A stretch of DNA of 64,000 bases from Siphonodentalium dalli (GCA_032622095.1 CP136063.1:11387814-11451813), one strand, 5' to 3'. Shown: positions 34,623-46,307, numbered from the stretch's first letter. Numbers and translations are program-made. Notes: a model not told the origin generated them from the letters alone.

Positions 34623-35080
34623 GTGGGGATCAGACAAATTGAGGCCGGTATCAACTGCTCCTCCAGATATCATCGCCCAATACGCATATCCATTCTATGA
34701 AACCATATTTTGAAATGTTATCTGTATCAATCTTTTGTTACTGTTAACAGTGTTCAAGGAACAAAGGAAATCAGCGTTTCTTGTAGACAATGATCTTGTG
34801 GGCTGTAACGGAGGGTTTTTGCGTATATTGGCATTAGGAACAAAGTAAACCCTCCTGGAGAGAGCGGTGTCCAGCTTCTTTAAATCATTGACGCCATTGT
34901 GAATCATTGTGGCGAAGAGAACAATTTAGATAACCGACCGTGAATACATCCGCTTCTTCGTCGAACCAGAAAAATACTCTACACATGAAATAATTCACAA
35001 ACATTACACGAATCCCGATATAAGCGGATAATTATTTGGACACTGGGTAAATCTTAAAAAAAAACTCGATCGCCCACTCG
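34623..35080. other. Upstream region of the zinc-finger gene
   Basis: No supported gene; a minus-strand 70-codon frame (34695-34907) has no recognisable features. The in-frame stop at 35048-35050 limits the zinc-finger frame upstream, so any earlier exon would have to be spliced. Confidence 0.45.
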
Positions 35081-35086
35081 AGTGTG

Positions 35087-36253
35087 ATGTACGGTACCAT
35101 TGTATGCGGAAAGACACACATAATGCAGTCCATAGCACCTACGATAATTCACACAGGTGGTCGTCCGTACAAGTGCGATGTATGTGAGAAATCATTCGCC
35201 CAGACCGGTAATCTAATGGCACATAAGAGAATCCACACAGGAGACCGCCCATATAAGTGCGATTTATGTGAGAAATCATTCACCCAAAATGGTAGCCTGA
35301 TAAAACATAAGAGAGTCCACACTGGCGAACGTCCGTATCAGTGTGATGTGTGTGATAAATCATTCGCTACCTCATCTCAAACTATCGTTCATAAGAGAGC
35401 ACACACGGGAGATCGTCCATATCCGTGCGATGTGTGTGATAAATCATTCGCCGACAACAGTAAGCTTATGATTCATAAGGTAATCCACACCGGCGATCGT
35501 CCATATCAGTGCGACTTGTGTGAAAAATCATTCGCCCAGGCGAATAGCCTGATGAGACATAAGAGAATCCACACGGGCGATCGCCCGCATCAGTGTAATG
35601 TGTGTGAGAGATCATTCACCCAGACGAGTGATCTAATCGCACATAAAAGAATCCACTCTGGAGAACGCCCGTATCAGTGTGATATATGCCAGAAATCATT
35701 TTATCGGAATAGTGAACTGAGAACACACAATAGAATCCACACAGGAGATCGCCCGTATCAGTGTTGTATATGCCAGAAATCATTTTCTCGGAATAGTGAT
35801 CTGATAACACACAATAGAATCCACACAGGAGATCTTCCGTATCAGTGCGATGTGTGTTCAAAATCATTTGCTTCTTCATCTCAAACTACGATTCATAAGA
35901 GAATACATATCCGTGATCATACATATCAGTGCGATGTTTGTGATAAATCGTTCGCCCAGATGAGCTACCTAAAGAAACATAAGATAATCCACACCGCTGA
36001 TCGCCCATTTCAGTGCGATATGTGTGAGAAATCATTCAGCCGGAAAGGTGATCTTACGAAACATAATATAATCCACACGGGAGAGCGTCCGTATCCGTGT
36101 GATATGTGTGAGAAATCATTCGTACATAGCAAGAGCCTAATGAGCCACAAGAATCTTCACACCGGCGACCGTCCGTATCATTGCGATGTTTGTGAGAAAT
36201 CATTCGTTCTAAGCAGTAGCCTAAAGAGACATAGGAAGCTTCACACAAGATAG
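35087..36253 (+). CDS. C2H2 zinc-finger protein, 13 fingers
   Basis: From the first ATG the frame gives 388 residues, intronless over the finger region. Thirteen consecutive classical fingers (C-x2-C-x12-H-x3-H) follow each other every 28 residues with TGDRPYQ/TGERPYQ linkers, starting with YKCDVCEKSFAQTG and ending with SSSLKRHRKLH. All cysteines and histidines needed are present; finger 8 has an extra Cys (YQCCIC). Such proteins bind DNA (sometimes RNA) in the nucleus. No KRAB, SCAN, BTB or ZAD effector domain is visible. The short N-terminus begins MYG, as in the minus-strand gene at 47774-49231, suggesting a common ancestor or shared first exon. Fingers 3-13 plus downstream DNA are duplicated at 50746-54270. 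This copy has no break and is probably functional. Confidence 0.9.
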   Translation: MYGTIVCGKTHIMQSIAPTIIHTGGRPYKCDVCEKSFAQTGNLMAHKRIHTGDRPYKCDLCEKSFTQNGSLIKHKRVHTGERPYQCDVCDKSFATSSQTIVHKRAHTGDRPYPCDVCDKSFADNSKLMIHKVIHTGDRPYQCDLCEKSFAQANSLMRHKRIHTGDRPHQCNVCERSFTQTSDLIAHKRIHSGERPYQCDICQKSFYRNSELRTHNRIHTGDRPYQCCICQKSFSRNSDLITHNRIHTGDLPYQCDVCSKSFASSSQTTIHKRIHIRDHTYQCDVCDKSFAQMSYLKKHKIIHTADRPFQCDMCEKSFSRKGDLTKHNIIHTGERPYPCDMCEKSFVHSKSLMSHKNLHTGDRPYHCDVCEKSFVLSSSLKRHRKLHTR

Positions 36254-36801
36254 CGTCCGTATCAGTGCGATGTGTGTGAGAAATCGACCAAGCATAGAGA
36301 TAGTATATTAACACGGGGATAGCAAGGAGATCCACGCAGGTGATCGCTCATACCAATGCGATGTGTGAGAGAAATAATTTTCCCGAATCAGTCCCTTGAT
36401 GTCGCATATAAGATAATCCACACAGGCGATCATCCGTGTCAGTCCGATGTGTGTGAGAAATAATTCGCTTAGAGAGTTTTACATTATGTCTTAAAAAGGG
36501 ATGCCCAATTCATAGGTTATAGAATGGTATAAATTAGTATTAACTCGTAACTGATGGGTGGGCTTAACACATTAGAGAATCCACACGGGAGAGTGTTCGC
36601 ATAAATGCTGTGTGTGATAAATCATTTACTACTTCATCTCAAGCCAGCGTTCATAAACGAACACACTCCGGTGACCGTCGATGTCGGTGCGATCTGTGTG
36701 AGAAATCATTCGGCCTGATTGCACATACGAGAGTCCACAAGGTAGGACGTCCGTATCAGTGCGACCTATGTGTTAAAATCATTCACAGAGAGAGGTGATC
36801 T
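36254..36801 (+). pseudogene. Decayed zinc fingers 3' of the gene
   Basis: After the stop codon, the DNA still contains finger-like units out of frame (CGTCCGTATCAGTGCGATGT at 36255, CAATGCGATGTGTGAGAG at about 36354, GATCATCCGTGTCAGTCCGA at about 36428). At 36607-36798 a readable stretch holds two fingers (VCDKSFTTSSQASVHKRTH, RCDLCEKSFGLIAHTRVH) and a broken third (QCDLCVKIIHRER). The gene once had at least five more fingers. The same decayed tail is in the duplicate at 51920-52469, so decay predates the duplication. Confidence 0.8.
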
Positions 36802-38386
36802 GATAAAACAAATGAATCCACTAGTCCAGTTGCCATGTCCAGTTTGAAATTGATTTGTGCAACGTGCGACATGCCACCTATTGCCTCTTGTAAATGCCAC
36901 AGTGCGGTCTCTTCAATGGTGGTTGTAAACTCCGAAAGTGTTGCAAATTGTTTCAAATCGCTTCTTTTCCAATGTTTTCAGAAAAAAACAATGGAAATTA
37001 GATTACCCGAAGTCGAAGACATTTTGAGCAGCGGCGTTCGTGATACTTGGCAATTATGATGCTCGTTTGTACTGCCATAATATATTCGCTCGTGTTTTTA
37101 CTGATTTCGAGAAATATGCAATAATAATCAATACATTTCTAAAAGAGATTGCAGATTACACACAATTATCATAATTAACGATTGTTATTATTAACTAACA
37201 GTTGTCTGCACAGATCTGCTAATCGAAAACGTCAGGTCATCAAGGATGGCCATACATGTCAACAACTTAACCGTGCCCCATACAACGTGAATTTCGGAAC
37301 TGTGCAAATTTAGTAAGTAATACCCGTTTTAACAAATAATAACAAACATAAACCACTCGTGTAACAAGTCAAGCCCTCAAGTGTGCACTTACCCAATTAT
37401 TAAAGACATATTATGGACTTGTTCGGGTACGTGAAACTGATAATTAGCACTCAGGCGCTATGCTAACTGGATGGATGTAGCATTCTACTAACATTGCCCA
37501 AAATCTCAAAGAAATCGACCATATAACTCCATAGAAAACATCGTCTGAACTACGCTTAATTGTAAATATTTACATCTAGATTCGGGACGCAACAATCGGC
37601 GATAAACTAACGCAAATGATATCGCCATCAATATTTATTGCATATAATAATTATATAAGGCTGACGTTTGTATTGTAAATTTGGGTTAATATTCATGAAA
37701 ATAACAACAAGATTATCTTCCATTTCTATTTGATCAACCAACCGGAGTGTTTCACATCACTTTAAACTTCACATGTCACCCATGATAACCATACATTAAT
37801 AAATGCACATGTTAAAAACTTAACCCTTCCAAATAAAACTTGATTGTTTTAATTGTGCACATTTGGTAAACATATACCCATTTTAACATATAACAATAAA
37901 CCACTCGCGTATCAACTCTCGCCGCCAAGTATGCACATAACTCACCCAATTATGAAACTTCACATGTCACCCAAGCAAAACTTAACCCTTCCCCATACAA
38001 CTTGAATTTCGGAATTTTATCCTTGATTGTGGTCGGGAACTCTAGTGACATGTTACGTCGTGTTTGGTGCGATGATTCAAGTTGAATGTATATTTAGGAT
38101 CCAACGATTTTCGTCAGCGCAAGGATTTTTTGGGAGGTGTCCTGGTGCCATTTGTCTCGTGGCGCCCGAAGATTCCGTACTGAATATTGCTAACATGCAT
38201 GTAAATAATTATATAGTATATTTTTGAGTTAGTATACAAATACAATGTTGGTTCGTTTCCAATGGTGTATATGCATGGCATTTAAAATTGGATATATCTT
38301 CCATCACATGTTGTGTCACCCTAATTGGAACAAATGTGTGATAATAAGACATAGTTATGCCACGACAAATACGCATCTGCCATTGT
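36802..38386. other. Downstream noncoding part of the duplication
   Basis: Shared with 52470-53873. A diverged third version of 36835-36990 lies at 43340-43500. The block GCACATTTGGTAAACATATA and related AACTTAACCCTTCC words recur with ~170-600 bp spacing (37270, 37805, 37980), an internal degenerate repeat. Frame 36835-37059 is unsupported. Confidence 0.5.
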
Positions 38387-38390
38387 TTAA

Positions 38391-38910
38391 AGGTGGATTA
38401 TATCTTTGTAAACATGTATTATATACTTACCGGTGTATAAAATATTAGATTTGAATCGATGACTCCTGTCCGGAAATGCTTCTATCGATTAATATTAATT
38501 TTATTTCGAATATTTTCTGGTCTAAAAAGGTGTGTTTGTTCAGCTAACGAACAATAGTGGTTACTGTTAACAGAGACCAGACATTTTATTGTGCAATTGT
38601 GTCACAAATAAACGTTAATTATACTCAGTATCGCTTATATCTGTGGAACAAAACAATACAAACAACCAATCTGTGACATTTGACATTCGTTGCGTAGCCG
38701 TAGGAACAGCCCAGTGCTCTATATCGCAATACGGTCTCATCCGAATGGTCTGTTCTAAAAATAGTAACATGAACGGTCCCGATTCAATATTCGAAATAAA
38801 ATCAATATTAATTGATAGAAGCTTTTCCGGACAGGGGTCTTCAGTTCATATCTATTATTTTATACCCACGCAACTATTTAAAATTTGTTATTTAAAGAGA
38901 TAATCCATCT
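38391..38910. mobile_element. Fold-back TTAA element, copy A (complete)
   Basis: TTAA flanks both ends (38387-38390, 38911-38914). The ends AGGTGGATTAT... and ...ATAATCCATCT are inverted, and the inverted repeats extend about 130 bp (CCGGAAATGCTTCTATCGAT on the left; its complement on the right). The interior is noncoding. It is a 520-bp non-autonomous element; the TTAA flanks suggest piggyBac-like integration. Confidence 0.8.
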
Positions 38911-38914
38911 TTAA

Positions 38915-39775
38915 AACATCGGTTTTCATGTGCCGTTACCGTCATTATTCAGTTTATTAACAACCCAAACAAAATTACAAAAATAGATATTAATGTACAT
39001 ACACTATAATATTTTAATTAACATTGTGGATGTAACCAGAATGTAGATGAACAGGTGATTAGAATACTAGTTAATCAGTCCGGTATCAGACGAAAACAAT
39101 GTTTATACTAATAAAACCAGTACAGGATCGGAGTATGATCGGACAACCCATTTGACTTGTGTTTATTACTTATGTTGCAGATGCAGCATGAAACTGATTA
39201 GGAGTAAAATTCAACGCAATTCAATGGAGGAAATTGAGTGTTTGGATAGATGCATTGGGGGGGGGGGGGGGGTGCAGAGGTCGACCAATATCTCCTGGAC
39301 TATTTAAGTGTTCCAACAATGTTTCTTTAATAATACTAAAATGTTCAGACTTTGGACCATGACAAATCTATCTTTCCATTAGCAGCTCAATACTGCCCTT
39401 GAAGGGGTACTGTACACTAAATCCGGCTATTTATGGGACCATCTCCTTTTATACTCAACAGAATATATGCCAACAAATGAATCAATTTGAGCCATGGATT
39501 AGTGCAAATTACACTCATGTACTCTATGAAAGATGCAAACAACATGGAAATAATAATGACAATGAGTTTGACTCAAGTCATAAATATTGCGTAAATAGTA
39601 TGTCATTGTCGAAAGACCTCTACACTAGTAATAGAGGCCAGGATTTTGCGACTATTCACTCTGTATTAGAAACATTCTGCCATGCCCCGGCCCAAACAAT
39701 TGGCGACTCGGTGATCCCGTGGCCCATTTCATAGGCATGTCCGGCTAGCCAAAATCATCATGACGCCCAGATAAT
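38915..39775. other. No supported gene
   Basis: Has a 16-base G run at 39257-39272. A plus-strand frame of 111 codons (39399-39734, starting at TTG) has mixed composition but no recognised feature; left unassigned. Confidence 0.4.
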
Positions 39776-39852
39776 TCATTCTTCAGTTCATATTTATTTG
39801 TTCATACTCACGCAACTATTTCATATTTGTTATTTAAAGAGATAATCCATCT
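39776..39852. mobile_element. Fold-back TTAA element, terminal fragment
   Basis: Right-terminal piece of the family (ends AAGAGATAATCCATCT, followed by TTAA at 39853), lying head to head with the next copy. Confidence 0.75.
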
Positions 39853-39856
39853 TTAA

Positions 39857-40337
39857 AATAAAAGATATGAACTGAAGACCCCTGTCCGGAAAGGCTTCTA
39901 TCAATTAATATTGATTTTATTTCGAATATTTTATTGCGACACTTTATTTGTCTATTTTTAGAACATACCATTCGGGTGATACCATATAGCGATGTAGAGC
40001 ATTAGGCTGCTCCTAGGACTACGTACCGGACGTCTAATATACCAGAATGATTGGTTGTATTGTTTTATAGTTTTATAGTTATAAGCGATAATGGGTAAAA
40101 TTAACGTTTATTTGTGACAAAATTACACAATAAAATATGTTAACAGTAACCACTATTGTTCGTTAGCTAAACATAAACATCTTTTTGACCAGGAAATATT
40201 CGAAATAAAATTAATATTAATCGATAGAAGCATTTCCGGACAGGATTCTTCGATTCAGATCTAATATTTTATACCCCGGTAACTATATAATACATGTTTA
40301 CAAAGAGATAATCCACATTTAAAGAGATAATCCATCT
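39857..40337. mobile_element. Fold-back TTAA element, copy B
   Basis: Inverted relative to copy A; lacks about 40 bases at its left end. Right end ATAATCCATCT followed by TTAA (40338-40341). Confidence 0.8.
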
Positions 40338-40341
40338 TTAA

Positions 40342-40686
40342 ATGAGACACATTATTGTTCTATTTTTAGAACAGACCACTCAGGCGATACCAGGCTGCGA
40401 TAGAAATCATTAAACTGTTCCCATAGCTACGTTCCAAACGTCAAATGTCCCAGATTGATTGTTTTCTTGTATTCCATATTTATAAGCCGTGAGTCTAATT
40501 ATCGTTTATTTGTGACTCTTTGTCAAGAGTAACCACTGTTGTTCGTTAGTTTAGCAATCACACCTTTTTAGACCAGAATGTTTTGAAATATAATCAATGT
40601 TAATCAATACAAGCATTTCCGGACAGGAGTTTTCGATTCATATCTAATAGTTAAAAAACGTTTGCAAAGATATAATCCATCTTTGA
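40342..40686. mobile_element. Fold-back TTAA element, copy C (partial)
   Basis: Directly follows copy B, lacks the left inverted repeat, diverged; ends ATATAATCCATCTTTG. Confidence 0.7.
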
Positions 40687-41636
40687 TCAGCACGAGCGTA
40701 AACAAATCATGTCAACAGGTTTTATTTGTTTTTCCAATATTGAGGAAAAATGTTGTAGGGGGATTCTCAAACCAGGCTATTAAATTGCTTTTGCATTATG
40801 GAACGCGATTTCATATACCGTGACCAACTACAAGATACCGTAGAACAGTATTATTATATTCATCACGTGCCACACGTGGCGAAGAATGTTCGGCATAGTT
40901 ACGTCTCAACCTCCATTAAAATGGGGAAAAACAAGAACTTTACACTAAACAAACATTACCACCAGGCGTCATTAAATTACCGTCAAATGCACTTTCCAGT
41001 TTGTACTGTACGTTTGGTACTGACCCCGTTAACCGAGTGACCGAATGCGTATGGTTGGAGGAGTGTTCAGAGTCCGTTGCGAATATGTTGAGGAATGACC
41101 TATATTAACGACTGCCCAACCATGATATCGCTCATTTTGAGAAAAGTATATGTATTAAAATGCACGAACAAAACAGCGTAAAAGAACGGCAGAGAAATGT
41201 AATGCAGAATAGTTGAATGCTACTTGAACACATTATAGTCAGAACAGTCAAACATGGCCAGATACATATAAAAACAAATTGTTGTGTTTATAATCTTGAA
41301 TCTTGCCTGTAATTACTTGATATAATGTACATATACTCTCCTATGATGGAGGTCAATAAACAATTCTTTCGTGTAATTGGTTTCGTCGCGGGAAAATGTA
41401 TACACAATTCACATTTGATAATTTATTTTGTGATCATTAACTGTCCAGAGTCGGCGGGGGTGCATTATGCCTGTAATTGATAGTTCAATTCCGGTCGCAG
41501 ACTGGGACGGATCGTCGGAGTGCAGTTACATGCAATATACCTTATATTTGGGTCTTTAGTTTTATAAGCAGTTGATTCCTTTTTTACAGTTTTTGTATTA
41601 TTGTTCATTTCCAATCCATATCATTCTAATATGCCA
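40687..41636. other. No supported gene
   Basis: Frame 40798-41040 (80 codons from ATG; MERDFIYRDQLQDTVEQYYY) has a plausible composition but no recognised domain and no neighbours; left unassigned. Confidence 0.4.
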
Positions 41637-41640
41637 TTAA

Positions 41641-42198
41641 AGATGGATTATCTCTTTAAATAACCAATTTGAAATAGTTGCGTGTGTATAAAATAATAAA
41701 TATGAACTGAAGACCTCTGTCCGGAAAGGCTTCTAACAATTAATATTGATTTTATTTCAAATATTTTATTGGGACACTTTATTTGTCTATTTTTAGAACA
41801 GACCATTCGGGTGATACCATACAGCGATATAGAGCATTATGCTGTTCCTATGGCTACATACCGAACGTCAAATGTCACATATTGATTGATTGTATTGTTG
41901 TATTTCATAGTTATGAGCGACAATGAGTCTAATTAACGTTTATTTGTGACAAAAATACACAATACAATTTCTGGTCACTGTTAACAGTAACCGCTATTGT
42001 TCGTTATCTAGACAACCACACCTTTTTAGACCAGAAAATATTCGAAATAAAATCAATATTAATCGATAGAAGCATTTCGGGACAGGAGTCTTCTATTCAT
42101 ATCTAATAGTTTATACCCCGGTAACTATATAATACATGTTTACAAAGAGATAATCCACATTTAAAGAGATAATCCACCTTTAAAGAGATAATCATCCT
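41641..42198. mobile_element. Fold-back TTAA element, copy D
   Basis: Complete copy with TTAA at 41637-41640 on the left and TTAA at 42199-42202 on the right. Its right terminal AAGAGATAATCCACCTTTA is present three times in a row (ends at about 42160, 42180 and 42198). Confidence 0.8.
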
Positions 42199-42374
42199 TT
42201 AACGTACATGTACGTGATGTCGGTGGAACAAAATGTGTGATGAGGAGCGAAATTCCAAAGCAAAGTCAGGGTCAAAATGTTTATGCATGCTTCTGTTCCC
42301 ATTTTTTATTTGGCATAGCAATTAGATAACTATATGTTGCAGCTGATTTTGCAACTTTGTTTCATATCAGAGGA

Positions 42375-42930
42375 TACCCCTAAAACGACTGTGGCAGAAC
42401 CAAACAATTACCATACAGTTTGTGCAAACACTTGATCGAGCACAACATTGTGTGGTGAATTGTGTGGCAAATGACCACACAACTGGTGTGTGAGTTGCAG
42501 CACACACATTTTGTTCTTTGTATGTACACATACAGTGTGTGATAAACAATGCACAACATTGTGTGGTAACAAGTGCACAGTTTATGTGTGGTTTCTCTCC
42601 TACACATTTGTGTAGTTCATGCACACCAGACAAATTTGTGTACACAATGTTGCTGGGCGAGATGACACAATCATGTGTTTTCATTACATGCGTACAACAT
42701 TATGTGGTCGATGTAAATAGCTTTGTTCTGTAAATACACCTAGTTATTTTCGGCATAGGTGCACATTTGTACGTGACACATCTACGCAAAACTGTTCATT
42801 TCGTGGACTATACATTTCTTGGTGAACGTATTCAATACTGTGTGCAATATAACCACAGTTATGTTTGCATCATGCCGACAGAAGTATGTACAGTTAAATT
42901 AAACAGTAAACTGTTTGTTCAGTGGAAAAT
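42375..42930 (-). repeat. Hairpin-array repeat, copy 2 (inverted)
   Basis: Reverse complement of 2940-3500: it starts AAAACGACTGTGGC and contains CACAACATTGTGTGGT-type palindromes at about 42440, 42472, 42550, 42600 and 42640, with matching spacers (TGATCGAGC, GTTGCTGGGCGAGA). More diverged after 42760. Confidence 0.75.
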
Positions 42931-42989
42931 CATATTGCTTTATGTTTGCTATAGATACGCTAGAAACATACAATTAGTTTATTAAGTGG

Positions 42990-44078
42990 AGACCGTCAAA
43001 CACCAGACTCCATGCATCGGCAGCCCATGACACTCTATACACGTGGTGGTGAAGTGAGGTATAATGCGTATCCGAGCGTATTGTCCAAATCCGAACATTT
43101 AGTGGTCGCTAACATAAACACCGAAAAACCTCGGCTCGAGGCTGTCGAAATGCGTCACATTTGACCACAATAAACAACTGATGGAGATACAATCATCACG
43201 TCGGGAACGAAAACCATTCGGACATTTCCGGGAAAGGTCGGCGATAATCCCTGACGACGGACTTCACTAAAACCTAAACCACCGACTACGACAGATCAAT
43301 TTAAGTGAGTATTATGTGAGTATGTTTAATTGATTTAGTCCATACGCTAGGTGCAGTTTGAAATGGGTTTGTTCAACCGACTTGTTTAGACTTTTTGTTG
43401 GTTGTTGGGGACCACAATGCGGTCAGTCAGGGTGGATGTGAACTCTGAAAGTGATGCAATTTTGTTTTAATCTATATTTTTCAAATGTTTCCAGGTGAAA
43501 ATGATCATAAACTGAAAAATTGAACGTGCGAGGTCCATTTAGGACGTATCGCTTATTATTATACTGACCATTTGAATTTGAGCAATAAAGGTGTCCTTTG
43601 ACGAGGTCGCAAAACAACGTTGTAACAGTTTAGGCCACACTAAAACTTCAAAAGTGTTAAATGTAAGTCGCGGCCGAATTCGGCTTCAAATGAAAGATGA
43701 AACCGGGTGTTATGTCGTGTTTCCCGTTGTTATAAGGTATTGTAAAACGATAGATGACGGCGAGTCGATGCGCGGCCATTTTGTTCACTTCAATTTGATC
43801 ATCAAATCAGCTTGGAGCCAACGATTTGGTACTATGTGGAACCTATACTAGTTCTACAAAGTTATACTGGCCCTACAGGCATATAGTACCAGTCTGTTTG
43901 GTACCGATGGGCATACTGGTACTATGGAGTGCGCACATAAATTGATATATCTAAGAGTGCAGGAGAGTAACGGCAGTGGACTCGATCGAAAACAGCATCA
44001 ACAAGATATATCCAGGCTATTGTGGACCCGAGAAGACTACAAACTGGAACGTATATTCGTTGACATCGCATTATATAA
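42990..44078. other. Diverged duplicate of zinc-finger flank, otherwise no gene
   Basis: 43340-43500 resembles 36835-36990 (shared CAGTTTGAAAT, CACAATGCGGTC, ACTCTGAAAGTGATGCAA-type blocks). Frame 43591-43851 (86 codons, starts MSFDEVAKQRCNSLG) has no recognised domain; unassigned. Confidence 0.45.
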
Positions 44079-44150
44079 GAAAATATTCGAAATAAAATCA
44101 ATATTAATTGATAGAAACTTGTTCGGCCGGTGTCTTCGGTTCATAATTAA
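44079..44150. mobile_element. Fold-back TTAA element, fragment E (split)
   Basis: Holds AAATATTCGAAATAAAATCA and the flanking subterminal sequence. It is interrupted at TTAA by the piggyBac-type element and resumes for about 25 bp at 44535 (TAGTTTATACCC). Confidence 0.75.
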
Positions 44151-44534
44151 CCCTTTACCCAACAAACCGGCCAAATAAAGCTTCAACAGCCTAAGATATC
44201 TTCGGTCTGTCTCAATAGAACCACACAAATATGGATATCATTGGAACCGGCTCCTTGACCACATTGTGATAGTTACAGTTATGCCCTGTGCCAACACATT
44301 CTCGTATATATACGAGTCGACCATATGTCGCCTCGCATATATAAGAGAATGCATTGGCCTAAAAAAAAAAAAATTTTAACACTTTTTACCATTTGTTCTT
44401 ACATTCTTTAACAATTTTATAATTTTTAATGTGTTAAGCCAATGCATTCTCTTATATATATGCGAGGCGACCTATGGTCGACTCGCACATATAAGAGAAT
44501 GCATTGGCACAGGGCCCTTCTGTTGGGTAAAGGG
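44151..44534. mobile_element. piggyBac-type MITE, copy 1
   Basis: Flanked by TTAA at 44147-44150 and 44535-44538. Ends CCCTTTACCCAACA and TGTTGGGTAAAGGG are perfect inverted repeats beginning CCC, as in piggyBac elements. The interior carries two ~70-bp palindromes built on CCAATGCATTCTCTTATATA, with an A/T-rich spacer between them. No transposase. Nested in a fold-back element. Confidence 0.9.
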
Positions 44535-44559
44535 TTAATAGTTTATACCCAGAATGGTG

Positions 44560-45310
44560 GTACTGGTGGAGCATTTAAAGCCGATATATGCGTCGTCTGC
44601 TTGTGACATTGGTGATATTGGTGGGGGTTGGTTCATATATCTGATGTGTGATCACTTAACGTGCCTGTGGAAATGCATAAATAAAGAACAGCACCATTCC
44701 ACATTGTGACCATGGCAATGACCCTTTCGTTCCACCGGTTTGGCAACCAGCCTATTACCGATGAGCACTGCATGGTCGGCCATATATGTACCTTAGCATT
44801 TGACTGTGGTAATACATGGGGTGACCCTGGCGGATTAGTGGCAGGTGCTGTATATGTAATGATAATTGACGGTGTGGTGTTACACGGTTGAGTCATACTG
44901 TTCTGTTTTACGGGTGATATTGGTCAAGCCATTGTGGCGTGGGACTCAGCCTGGTGTTGAGACTGAGTCGTCTGCGACGTATTCGGGCTGTGACCATGGT
45001 TACTATAGACTCCCTGTATCACCAACATTCATGTACCTATTGACAGTCGTCCGAGACCCATTTACCTGATGTAGGACACATTGGCTCGGCATTGAACTCA
45101 CATCATCGGTACCGATATGGTCGAATGTCACTAGTTCATGTAACAAATGTGTAGCCCCCGGTGGTGTGGTAGGGTTGATGGGAGATCTAAACCTGGTGAT
45201 CAATTTTGACAATTCTATGTTTGGGTATTGACCCTGGTTTCGTCGTCCCGGGCGAATAAATCGCCCAAACTTGATTTTCCATGATCATACGTCCCACCAG
45301 GACTATACAA
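44560..45310. other. No gene seen
   Basis: Noncoding; short frames on both strands show nothing recognisable. Confidence 0.45.
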
Positions 45311-45313
45311 TAC

Positions 45314-45415
45314 AAAGGCGCCTATTTTTAGAATCAAAATTCTAGTTTAGAGACAGTGCAAATTTTGGAGGATTGGGCGAGATTCGAACCCCGGCTGATG
45401 AGAAATAGGCGCCTT
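45314..45415 (-). mobile_element. tRNA-derived SINE fragment between short inverted ends
   Basis: The minus strand reads GAGCCGGGGTTCGAATCTCG-like sequence with a Pol III B box (GGTTCGAATC, 45381-45391), then CCTCCAAAATTTGCACTGTC, shared with the plus-strand SINE nearby. The piece is bounded by inverted AAGGCGCCTATTT at 45314-45327 and 45403-45415. Confidence 0.6.
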
Positions 45416-45589
45416 GGGTGTTGTCTAGTCTCAGATATGTTCAAAGAGCAACGCTCGGCATGTTTCGGAGACGCATATATAACATGCTACTGTGCCATAT
45501 ATGATATACATGTATATACACAATGGATATCTTAGAATGTGCATATAGTGCGACGTCGGAATACAGCGGCCATTTGAGCTTCCTTTAAT

Positions 45590-45735
45590 GGGGTTGCTTC
45601 AGTGGCCGTGTGGTATTGACGTTGGACTTTGAGTCGTCAGTCGCGCTCGTCGTCATGAGCCGGGGTTCAAATTCCACCAAATCCCCCCAAAAAAATTGCA
45701 CTGTCTCATAATTTAAATTTGCTTCTCATTTATTA
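45590..45735 (+). mobile_element. tRNA-derived SINE
   Basis: Has an A-box-like GTGGCCGTGTGGTATTG (45602-45618) and a B-box-like GGGTTCAAATTCC (45662-45674) at tRNA-like spacing, then a tail CCAAAAAAATTGCACTGTCTC shared with the inverted fragment at 45314-45415. The fold of a real tRNA is not kept, so a functional tRNA gene is unlikely. Confidence 0.6.
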
Positions 45736-45739
45736 TGTT

Positions 45740-46120
45740 TTTTTGCGTTTGCCCTCGCCTCAGCCATGTTTAATGTGTGATACTCACCAACCTCGAAACC
45801 ACTGACCTTGAATCAGCAACATTGAATGTAATGATATTGTCAATCTGTGATAAACGCGGTGCACATTTAAGGTATATATATATTGTTTTATTTCCAGCAC
45901 ATCGTCAGAGTAGATACATATTTAGGCCATTTTGTTTTATCATAGTTTATATAATACACACATTTTATTCAGCTTGTTCATCTTAGCACTCAGATAATAT
46001 ACATGTATCACACTCACGCGGATGTGTCCGATTGCCTCTATAAATTACAGGCAGATAACACCGATTGCCTCTATAGATTACAGGTCCAAATACATATGCA
46101 AGATGATTATACGTATGTCT
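45740..46120. other. No gene; short tandem duplication
   Basis: CCGATTGCCTCTATAAATTA and a near copy occur at 46028 and 46061 (period 33). Otherwise noncoding. Confidence 0.5.
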
Positions 46121-46307
46121 CGCCAGACTATTTAAATGCGAACACGTGTTCTCGCACAGACCCCCGTGTGAATCATCTTATGTGTCGCCAGCGCCAGGGT
46201 ACCCAACTGAGTAAATAATTTATCGCATTCACACGGGCGACCCCCGTATGAATTCTCTAATCGTTCGTCGGGTAACACAATTGAGTAAATTAATTATCCC
46301 ATACTAC

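Larger units (their letters stand above)
35382..38785 (+). repeat. Segmental duplication, copy 1
   Basis: Matches 50746-54270 in direct orientation, about 15.4 kb away, at high identity. The match starts inside finger 3 and runs through the fold-back element at 38391. Copy 2 lacks roughly 37530-37755. Confidence 0.9.

Noticed and set aside
35616-36335. Minus-strand frames with HRTDTD-like repeats
   Set aside because: Antisense shadow of the zinc-finger array.
39399-39734. 111-codon plus-strand frame
   Set aside because: Starts at TTG, between repeat copies, no recognised features; kept only as a note.
45600-45680. Intact tRNA gene
   Set aside because: A- and B-box-like blocks are present, but the arms do not pair as in a tRNA and a SINE tail follows.
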